A stretch of 29,954 bases of DNA. Source: JAVDCA01 sp035293985. Lineage in GTDB: Bacteria > Pseudomonadota > Alphaproteobacteria > Rhizobiales > Xanthobacteraceae. The translations under genes were made by a program, and so were the position numbers. Position 1 is the first letter of the stretch; every line of letters begins with the position of its first letter. Location of the stretch: the NCBI GenBank assembly GCA_035293985.1, contig DATGLS010000020.1, positions 1 to 29,954 on the forward strand. The letters are read 5' to 3'. Under the pieces are notes generated by a model. The model was given only the letters and a program-made list of their open reading frames with translations, searched no databases and was not told the origin of the DNA. Of the stretch, positions 22,729-29,954 are shown in pieces.

Positions 22729-23307
22729 TCATGCACGCTGGTAGCTGCCGATCAGGCATCCTTTTGCAACGACCCGACCACGCAGCTCCTCGATAAGGCG
22801 CGCCCGCCCCAGTGTCTCATCGAACGATGGACGGTGCGCGAGCGCGAACACCTCGAACGCATAGCGATGTGGGCCGTGGCCAGGTGGTGGGTCCGGCGGC
22901 AGATATTGGGCAGTGAAAAACGAATTGCGCCCCATCGCGGGCCCGGCATCCGCTTCGCCCGTCGCGCCCGGCAGCGCTCCTTCGTTGAGGCGTCGCACGT
23001 CGGGCGCCAACAGGACGATACCGTGCACGAGCGGATGCATCGTTGGGCTGTCGGCGTCCTCGATCAGCAGGATCAGGGCTCGCGCGGCCGATGGCGCGTC
23101 AGACCATGCGAGCGGTGGCGACAGCCCGGGACCATCCGCCGTGTGGCGGCGGGGAATTGCCCCGCCGTCCGCAAAGGCGGGGCTGGTGATCGTGATCGCG
23201 GCCACGTCCGAGCCGACGACCTCGCGATTGTTGAACATCAGCGCTTCACAGCCCGGGCGCACTGCCGCGAGGGCGCGTCCCAGGCTAGACGGTAATTTTC
23301 CCAGCAT
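22729..23307 (-). CDS. YbhB/YbcL (PEBP) family Raf-kinase-inhibitor-like protein
   Basis: 192 residues. The phosphatidylethanolamine-binding fold is recognised by ITSPAFADGGAIPRRHTADGPGLSPPLAWSDAP, the DADSPTMHPLVHGIV ligand-pocket motif (D-x-D-x-P and H), and GRNSFFTAQYLPPDPPPGHGPHRYAFEVFAL near the end. No signal peptide is visible, so it is likely cytoplasmic. Function in bacteria is poorly known; E. coli relatives have been studied as YbhB and YbcL. The start 23307 is picked because GAGGAG lies upstream; the frame extends 15 codons further without support. It lies 72 bases after the SDR gene on the same strand, so it may be read from that gene's promoter. Confidence 0.88.
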   Translation of the reverse strand: MLGKLPSSLGRALAAVRPGCEALMFNNREVVGSDVAAITITSPAFADGGAIPRRHTADGPGLSPPLAWSDAPSAARALILLIEDADSPTMHPLVHGIVLLAPDVRRLNEGALPGATGEADAGPAMGRNSFFTAQYLPPDPPPGHGPHRYAFEVFALAHRPSFDETLGRARLIEELRGRVVAKGCLIGSYQRA

Positions 23308-23379
23308 GGCGCTCCTCGCTCGCGCGGCCTTTCCGCGTTGCGCCGGTGACACGCACTTATTGCGGCGCCGATCGGGCGC

Positions 23380-24432
<1,053 letters not shown>

Positions 24433-24511
24433 CGCAATCTCCTTGCACTGTCCCTCCGCTCCATCAACTTCGCAGGCGCTAGCGAATTCGTTGGCCGATC
24501 TTCAAGGTACA

Positions 24512-24536
24512 AACGATCCTGCCGTTGCCCTGTTCC
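24512..24536 (-). promoter_or_regulatory. EcfG-type promoter of the SDR gene
   Basis: Minus strand GGAAC (24536-24532), 16 bases, CGTT (24515-24512), exact consensus, 80 bases before ATG 24432. It lies in the 250-base gap after the glycosyltransferase operon; nothing else was recognised in that gap. Confidence 0.65.
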
Positions 24537-24682
24537 GATTGCACGCGTTCGCCGCGATGAGACTCGTCGACAGGTCAGACGATGAATCAAACGAAGGTTC
24601 GAAACACGACAGTGGATGCTCGCACGCGCCGGAGACGACGTGCTCGGTGAGATTCGCAATCGCGACTGCGTGCCGTGATGCG

Positions 24683-25822
24683 TCAGGCCACCGCCTCCAC
24701 GCCGTCGTCGAGCTTGCGGCACGCCGCCCGGCCCGCGAGCGCCTCGCGGTGATAGCCCTCGAGCTGAATCGCACGATGCGCGGCCGTGTGCGCTTCCAGC
24801 ACGCGCTGGCGTGCCGCGACACCCAACTCGCGGCGGCGATCCTCGGGCAGCTCGCAGATCGCCTCGACGACGTTCTCCGTGGTGTCGGCGATCAGCAGCT
24901 CGCGCCCGAGCTTGAAGAAGGTCTCGATGCCGGGCCAGCGATCACTGATGACGGGCGTGCCGCAGGCCGCCGCCTCGAACAGGCGCACGCTCGGCGAAAA
25001 GCCGGCCACCGCCATGTCGCGGCGGGTGAGATTGAGGGTGTAGCGTTGGGCGCAATAGAACGCGGCGTGCCGCTCGGGCGCGAGATGCTCGATGCGGTCG
25101 ACATTGGCCGGCCAGCCGATGTCGGCTGGATATTGGGCACCGGCGACGACGAACCGCCGAGTGGGCAGCCGCCGCGCCGGCTCGATCAGCAGGCGCTCGA
25201 GCGCCGCCTGGCGATCCTCGCTATAGGTCCCAAGGTAGCCGAGCTCCCAGGTCGGGATCGAGATCGGGCTTTCTGCCGGGTCTGCGGCGACCGGCGCGTG
25301 CATCTGCGGGTCGACGGCGCAGTGCAGCGCGCGGGCACGTGGGCTGCCGTAGAGGTCCTCGATCAGCGCGAGCGTCGGGCCGCCGGTGAACGACAGGTAG
25401 AGGGAGAAGCGCGGAATGGTGGCGGCGCGCAGGTAGTCGCTCTCGCCGCTGTCCAGCCGCCGCAGCGTCACCGGCGTATCGATGTCGTAGAACGCCGTCA
25501 CACCCTTCGCGCGGCTCGTGATCCAGTCGGCGAGCACGGCGCCATCCGGCACATAAGAGCCGAGGATCACGAGATCGGCGTCTCTCACTTGCTCGCCGAA
25601 ACGGCGCGGCACCTCGGCAAGGGTTTGGTAGAGCTCGACCCGGGCATATGGCAGCTCGTCGACGTCGCGATTGTCGCGATACCACGGCTTGTCGCGCTCG
25701 AGGAACGTGACGGCGTGGCCGCGTGCCGCCAGCGCCTTGGCGAGCGCGCGGTAGGTCGAAGCATGCCCGTTGCCCCAGGACGATGTGATCGACAGGCCGA
25801 AGATGACGATGTCGAGATTCAT
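24683..25822 (-). CDS. CgeB-like glycosyltransferase (A)
   Basis: 379 residues, GT-B fold of the CgeB/Glyco_trans_1_2 type. N-terminus LDIVIFGLSITSSWGNGHASTYRALAKAL, then a Rossmann half with RDADLVILGSYVPDG. The C-terminal nucleotide-binding half has LGYLGTYSEDRQAALERLL, NLTRRDMAVAGFSPSVRLFEAAACGTPVISDRWPG (the donor-binding E-x7 signature region) and LEAHTAAHRA. Donor and acceptor unknown. The start ATG overlaps the previous gene's stop (ATGA at 25819-25822); the frame upstream of it is a shadow. It is the last gene of the operon. CgeB itself is a spore-surface glycosylation protein of Bacillus; here only the family fold is implied. Confidence 0.85.
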   Translation of the reverse strand: MNLDIVIFGLSITSSWGNGHASTYRALAKALAARGHAVTFLERDKPWYRDNRDVDELPYARVELYQTLAEVPRRFGEQVRDADLVILGSYVPDGAVLADWITSRAKGVTAFYDIDTPVTLRRLDSGESDYLRAATIPRFSLYLSFTGGPTLALIEDLYGSPRARALHCAVDPQMHAPVAADPAESPISIPTWELGYLGTYSEDRQAALERLLIEPARRLPTRRFVVAGAQYPADIGWPANVDRIEHLAPERHAAFYCAQRYTLNLTRRDMAVAGFSPSVRLFEAAACGTPVISDRWPGIETFFKLGRELLIADTTENVVEAICELPEDRRRELGVAARQRVLEAHTAAHRAIQLEGYHREALAGRAACRKLDDGVEAVA

Positions 25823-26910
25823 TCTGCTGCCTCGCTGTTGGATCGTCCCGCGTCGAGCAACTCGATCACCTGCCTCGCCCGATGCGCATAAGTATGCCGC
25901 GCCAGCACGCGGGCCTTCGCGGCCTCCCCGATCCGTCGCGCGTCCCGCGGCGTTAGCGCGCCGAGAAGGCCGGCGACGTTCGAGCCGTCGGCGGCGACGA
26001 GGATCTCCTCGTTCGGCGCGAGGAAGCACTCGATGCCGTCCCAGGCGTCGGTGATGATGCAGGCCGCGGCGCCCGCGGCCTCGAAGATGCGAGTGGGCGG
26101 CGAGAAACCGTAGCGCGCCATGCTGGCGCGATTGATGTTGAGCGTCGCAAGGCCGGAGCAATAGAACGCATTGTGGGCGCCGCTGCCCACGTGGCCGGCG
26201 ATGCGCACGTTCGCGGGCACGTCCTCGGCGCGCCAGCCGGCACCGCCGAGCATGAACGAACGCTCCGGCAGGCGTTGCGCGGCGCCGAGAAAGAACTCGC
26301 CGACACGCGCCTCCCGGTCAGGCAGCCGATTGCCGAGGAAGCTCAGGTCGCAGGCGAGATCGGCGCGCGGTGCCACCGGGTGATGGGTGCGCGGATCGAG
26401 CGCGTTGTAGATCGGCACGCAACGGCGGGCACCGATCCGCTCGTATTCACCAACGACCGGGTCGCCGCCGCCATAGGTGAGGACGAGGTCGTAGCGCGGG
26501 ATCACCTGGCGCAGGTGGTGGCCCGGATCGGCCGCGATCGCCTCCAGGGTCGCGGGCGCGTCGACATCCCAATAGACCGTGATGGTGCCGGCGCGCGCGA
26601 GCGCCGGAACGGCGAGCTCGAGCTCGCGGTCGAACACGCCGACGCCGCTCGCCTTGGCGATGAGGTCGGCGCCGCGCACGGCCTCGTCGAGCGCACGGCG
26701 CCAGCCGTCCTCGGTCGCCGGGTAGACCACGACGCGCGCCCAGTCCGGATCGTCCATATCGCGGTGCTGCTGGCGCTCGAATGCGTCCGGCTCGTAGAAT
26801 GTGATGGCGTTGTGGCGCGCCGCAAGCTCGCGCAGCAGCCCGCGATAATAGGTGGCGGCGCCGTTCCAGTAGGACGAGACGAGACTCGAGCCGAAGAACG
26901 CGATCCTCAT
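25819..26910 (-). CDS. CgeB-like glycosyltransferase (B)
   Basis: 363 residues, paralogous to its two neighbours. N-terminus MRIAFFGSSLVSSYWNGAATYYRG; then GADLIAKASGVGVFD and a conserved YWDVDAPATLEAI; C-terminal half LSFLGNRLPDREARVGEFFL, LNINRASMARYGFSPPTRIFEAAGAAACIITDAWDGIECFL and LARHTYAHRARQ. Likely transfers a sugar from a nucleotide donor in the cytoplasm to a glycan precursor. ATGA overlaps at both ends (26907-26910 with the gene before, 25819-25822 with the gene after). No membrane segments or signal. Confidence 0.85.
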   Translation of the reverse strand: MRIAFFGSSLVSSYWNGAATYYRGLLRELAARHNAITFYEPDAFERQQHRDMDDPDWARVVVYPATEDGWRRALDEAVRGADLIAKASGVGVFDRELELAVPALARAGTITVYWDVDAPATLEAIAADPGHHLRQVIPRYDLVLTYGGGDPVVGEYERIGARRCVPIYNALDPRTHHPVAPRADLACDLSFLGNRLPDREARVGEFFLGAAQRLPERSFMLGGAGWRAEDVPANVRIAGHVGSGAHNAFYCSGLATLNINRASMARYGFSPPTRIFEAAGAAACIITDAWDGIECFLAPNEEILVAADGSNVAGLLGALTPRDARRIGEAAKARVLARHTYAHRARQVIELLDAGRSNSEAAE

Positions 26911-28049
26911 TGTGCCGCCCCGTGGTGCGCTTGAATTGGTGATGCGGCCGGCACGCGGGCCGGGGTCGTGAGGCCGGCGATCACCGCCATGAGCTCGTCG
27001 GCACGATGCTCGCAGGTGTGGCGCGCCTCGATGGCGGCCAAGCCGGCGCCCGATACTTCCTCGGCGAACGAGGGATCGAGCACCAGCGCACGCATCGCCG
27101 CAACCACCTCGGCGCCGTCGCGGGCCTTCAGGTAGCTTCCGGCAGGAAACAGGTTCTCGGCGTCCGTCCAGGGCGCGCTGATCAGCGGAATGCCACAAGC
27201 GAGCGCTTCGAACACCCGAATGGTCGGAATGCCCGGCAGCGCGGCGACGTACGGCCGGCGCGGAACGTGGATCGTGAAGCGTGCGGCAGCGAAAGCGGCA
27301 GGTGCGCGGTGATTGGGCAGCCAGCCGCCGAGCGAAAAGCCATCGGCGCGCAACTTGTCCTGCACTGCCACCGGATAACGCACGCCGTGCAGCTGCGCTG
27401 CCAGACCGGCAGTCAGCACAGGCTCGATCAGGAAGCGCTGCAGCTCGGCATCGCGCTCGCCGTCGCCCCAGTTGCCGATCCAAATGAGATCGGTGCCCTT
27501 CTCGATCGACGGCCGCGGCCGAAACAACGCGGCGTCGGCCGCCTCGTGCCAGGTCACGGCGCGTCGCCCCCAGCCGCGGCGGAGATAGACCTCGCGCAGC
27601 ACCTCGCCGAAGACGAGCACGGCGTCGAAGGCGTCGAGCTCGAACCGGTCGAGCTCCTCGGGTGCGCTCACGGCGCGGTGGTGGGTATCATGGAACAGAA
27701 GGACGAAGTGGCCGCCGCGGCGCCGCGCGCCGAGCCGCGCGATCAGAGCGGGATCGTTCCATTCGTGCGCGACCACGACGTCGGCATGATCGAGAGCGCG
27801 ATCGAGATCGAGCGTCTCGGGTCGGTAGAAGTGGACCTCGACTCCGGGAACCAGGCGGGCGCATTCGGCCACGGCCTGGGCGCCGCCCTCCTCCAGCAAG
27901 GCATTCTGGCGGCTCCAGCCGTCGATCGGCTCGTAGGTCGCGACGCTGTGGCCGCGCGAAACGAGCGCGCGCGCCATCCCGCGCAGGAAATGCGCGTTGC
28001 CGTGATTCCAGCACGACACGAAGGAATGATAGAACAGCACGAACCTCAT
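26907..28049 (-). CDS. CgeB-like glycosyltransferase (C)
   Basis: 380 residues. It begins MRFVLFYHSFVSCWNHGNAHFLRGMARAL, the same F-x-S-x-S-x-W pattern as genes A and B. A Rossmann half follows with HADVVVAHEWNDPALI and FVLLFHDTHHRA, then the donor half IWIGNWGDGERDAELQRFL and IPTIRVFEALACGIPLISAPWTDAENLF, ending IEARHTCEHRADELM. Start 28049 overlaps the GT4 gene stop by ATGA; an in-frame upstream extension to 28142 is not supported. Same expected role as its paralogues, each perhaps adding a different residue. Confidence 0.85.
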   Translation of the reverse strand: MRFVLFYHSFVSCWNHGNAHFLRGMARALVSRGHSVATYEPIDGWSRQNALLEEGGAQAVAECARLVPGVEVHFYRPETLDLDRALDHADVVVAHEWNDPALIARLGARRRGGHFVLLFHDTHHRAVSAPEELDRFELDAFDAVLVFGEVLREVYLRRGWGRRAVTWHEAADAALFRPRPSIEKGTDLIWIGNWGDGERDAELQRFLIEPVLTAGLAAQLHGVRYPVAVQDKLRADGFSLGGWLPNHRAPAAFAAARFTIHVPRRPYVAALPGIPTIRVFEALACGIPLISAPWTDAENLFPAGSYLKARDGAEVVAAMRALVLDPSFAEEVSGAGLAAIEARHTCEHRADELMAVIAGLTTPARVPAASPIQAHHGAAQ

Positions 28050-29188
28050 GCCCGCGCCTCGATTTGCATGCGGCGCCGCGCTATCGGCGCCGCCGGGCGC
28101 ACGCCCATCATTTGGCCGTAAAGCGTGCAGTAAGCCTCGCACATCCGGTCGAGCGAATAGCGTCGTGCCCGGACGCTAGCGCGCCGCTGCAATGTGCGCC
28201 GCAGCCGCTCGTCACCCGCGACCCACTCGAGCGTCGCCGCGAGCAACGTCTCGTCGCGCGGGTCGACGAAGAGCGCGGCGCCCTCCCACAGCTCACGGAA
28301 CGTCGGAATGTCGGCGAGCACCAGGGCGCAGCCCGCGGATGCGGCTTCGAGCACCGTCAGGCCGAATGGTTCGTAGACCGCCGGTGCGGCGAAGATCGCG
28401 GCATGGCGCATCTCGGCGAGCAACTCGTGCCGTGGCAGCGGGCCGAGCCAACTCACCTCGCGCGCGAGGCGGCGGCCGCTGGCGCCGGCCGTGCCGCCGG
28501 CGAGCGGGCCGGCGATGCGCAGCCGCCAAGCCAGGCGCGGCGCGGCCGCGGCGAGCGGCGCAATGTTCTTCGCTTCGTCCCACAAGCGGCCGGCGGCGAG
28601 GATGATCGGCTGCTTCATCACCCGGCGGCGTGCGATGGTGAGCCCGTTCGCGATCACCTTCCCGGCCCGCGCGGGCGCGTACAGCGCCGCGACCTCGTCG
28701 CGAAACGCGGTGCTCGGCGCTACCCAGCGCTGCGCCGCCGCAAGGCCGGCACGCACATTGGCCGCATAGGTCGACCAGCACGGCTCGGAAGGGTCGCAGC
28801 CGCGGCAGGCACGCCACCATGACCATACGCACGAGTGTGCCACGAGGAGGACGGGCGCATTCCACGTCGCCGAGGCTTCGCGAAATCCGTTGAGATGGAC
28901 GATGTCGGGCGCGACGCGCCGCTCGAGCGCCGTCAGCCGCCGGCAGGCGCGGGAAAAATCGGCGCCGGCCGGGTCCATCCACTCGAGCGCCAGGTCCGTC
29001 GTCACCACATCGAGGCCGGCGACATCCTCGACGTCGCGCATTTGCGCGGCCTGCGGCCTGGGGCCGAGGGTCACAAGGGTCACGCGATGACCGCGCGCCG
29101 CAAGTCCGCGCGCGAGCGCCGTCGCGTAGACCCATACGCCGCCGACGGCGTCGGCCGTCATCAAGATGCGCAACGAGGGCGGGCTCAT
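28046..29188 (-). CDS. GT4-family glycosyltransferase
   Basis: 380 residues of the GT-B fold, GT4 (Glycos_transf_1) type. N-terminal glycine-rich ILMTADAVGGVWVYATALARGL for acceptor binding, the middle segment DIVHLNGFREASATW, and the retaining-GT signature in the C-terminal half: ILAAGRLWDEAKN, WLGPLPRHELLAEM, YEPFGLTVLEAASAGCALVLADIPTFRELW (E-x7-E near VYEPFGLTVLEAA). Two cysteine pairs (CRGCDPSEPCW) in the middle are unusual and could bind metal or a cluster. The start at 29188 overlaps the radical SAM stop by ATGA, so it is co-translated. Sugar specificity unknown. Confidence 0.87.
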   Translation of the reverse strand: MSPPSLRILMTADAVGGVWVYATALARGLAARGHRVTLVTLGPRPQAAQMRDVEDVAGLDVVTTDLALEWMDPAGADFSRACRRLTALERRVAPDIVHLNGFREASATWNAPVLLVAHSCVWSWWRACRGCDPSEPCWSTYAANVRAGLAAAQRWVAPSTAFRDEVAALYAPARAGKVIANGLTIARRRVMKQPIILAAGRLWDEAKNIAPLAAAAPRLAWRLRIAGPLAGGTAGASGRRLAREVSWLGPLPRHELLAEMRHAAIFAAPAVYEPFGLTVLEAASAGCALVLADIPTFRELWEGAALFVDPRDETLLAATLEWVAGDERLRRTLQRRASVRARRYSLDRMCEAYCTLYGQMMGVRPAAPIARRRMQIEARA

Positions 29189-29954
29189 CCTCGCGCCTCC
29201 AGCTCGAGCTCGCGCAGGCGGCGCGGCCGGCCGTCCTGCACGTCGCTGAAGTCGTCGAACTGGCCGAGGTAGTAGTCGTGTGCGCGTTCCCACGCGTGGT
29301 CGTCCGGCAGGCCCCACAGGCGGCGATAGTCGGGTGAGCCCGGATAGGGGAACAGCGGCACCGGATCGTTCGCCCAAATGCCGGCGTCGCGCATCTGCGC
29401 GCGCCAGCGCTGCACGCTCGCGTCGTCGTCCTGCGGCATCTCGATCAGGTTCGCCTGCACGAATGGCACGTGGCGCTTGGTTGTCACCAGGCGATCGGCG
29501 AGCTCGTCGGTCGTGAGCTTGCAGCGCTTGGCGAGCGCCTCGCGGCCTGCGGGGCTCAGGCTCTCCACGCCCGCCTCGACCGAGACGCAGCCGGCGCGGC
29601 CGAGCAGCTCGATCATGTCGTCCTTCCAAAGATCGATGCGCGTCTGCACGCCGAACTTCAGCCCGCGCCCGACCAGGCCGGCCAGCAGCGGACGGTTGGG
29701 CAGGAAGATCTCGTCGATGAAATAGACGTATTCGACGCCCTGGCCGAGCAGCCCGTCGAGCTCTTCGAGGATGGTCGGCAATGGACGACGTCGATAGGCG
29801 TCGCGGAAGTTCTCCTTGGCGCAGAAGGTGCAGTGATAGGGGCAGCCGCGCGAGGTCTCCATCTCGGCGCCGGGGCCGTCCGGCGCCGCGTCGAAGCGGT
29901 GATGGTGATGCGCGTGGCGGGCGAGCAGTTCCCGCGGCCAGCTGAGCGCCGGCA
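29185..29954 (-). CDS. radical SAM protein, probably B12-binding type (5' part beyond window)
   Basis: 257 codons of a gene that enters from the right edge. The iron-sulfur motif is C-PYH-C-TF-C (CxxxCxxC) in ETSRGCPYHCTFCAKENF. SAM/TIM-barrel marks follow: YFIDEIFLPN, GVQTRIDLW, and GCVSVEAGVESLSPAGREALAK. This pattern, with the cysteines well inside a longer frame that is still open at the edge (RHAHHHHRFD), fits the B12-dependent radical SAM group in which a cobalamin domain precedes the barrel; that domain is not in view. It heads an ATGA-coupled series of glycosyltransferases, suggesting methylation or another radical change of a sugar or lipid carrier. An internal ATG (29862) should not be taken as the start. 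Confidence 0.85.
   Translation of the reverse strand, partial: PALSWPRELLARHAHHHHRFDAAPDGPGAEMETSRGCPYHCTFCAKENFRDAYRRRPLPTILEELDGLLGQGVEYVYFIDEIFLPNRPLLAGLVGRGLKFGVQTRIDLWKDDMIELLGRAGCVSVEAGVESLSPAGREALAKRCKLTTDELADRLVTTKRHVPFVQANLIEMPQDDDASVQRWRAQMRDAGIWANDPVPLFPYPGSPDYRRLWGLPDDHAWERAHDYYLGQFDDFSDVQDGRPRRLRELELEARG

Overview
The window comes from a high-GC alphaproteobacterium, most likely a Rhizobiales member near Bradyrhizobium or the Xanthobacteraceae. This rests on the conserved gene order rlpA-dac-tmk-holB-metG-tatD-MBL, an interspersed palindromic element of the kind seen in Bradyrhizobium-type genomes (10132-10253), many GGAAC-N16/17-nGTT promoters typical of the general stress sigma factor EcfG, and small proteins of a rhizobial type. 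No taxonomic search could be run.

Layout. (1) 1-2977: the 3' end of a group II intron (last codons of its reverse transcriptase, then domains V and VI) runs straight into the repeat-rich passenger and beta-barrel of an autotransporter, so the intron sits inside that gene. (2) 2965-6895: mazG, a tiny membrane ORF, dps, an MFS transporter and a methyltransferase. (3) 6949-14535: a housekeeping block on the minus strand: MBL-fold hydrolase, tatD, metG, holB, tmk, a DacA/DacC-type carboxypeptidase with a KTG-to-KIG change, and the lipoprotein rlpA. (4) 15043-22468: a stress-response island with a GAF/HisKA_2 sensor kinase, two small secreted proteins, a small membrane protein, a manganese catalase fused to a DUF892 (YciE-like) domain, and a second DUF892 protein. 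A complete IS21-family element (17628-19930, 5-bp target duplication CCGCG) interrupts the manganese catalase gene after its 19th codon. (5) 22729-29954: a PEBP-family protein, a UDP-glucuronate-decarboxylase-like SDR, then three CgeB-like glycosyltransferases, one GT4-type glycosyltransferase and a radical SAM protein. The last five overlap end to start by ATGA, forming a tightly coupled surface-glycan operon that runs off the right edge.

How the parts work together. Seven EcfG-like promoters were found by eye, upstream of dps, the sensor kinase, both small secreted proteins, the manganese catalase, the DUF892 protein and the SDR gene. This suggests a local general-stress regulon combining oxidative protection (Dps, catalase, DUF892), envelope-secreted peptides, a kinase able in principle to feed back on the PhyR-NepR-EcfG pathway, and a nucleotide-sugar step for the adjacent glycan genes. 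The two mobile elements have each broken into an accessory gene (autotransporter, catalase) and left the housekeeping block intact.
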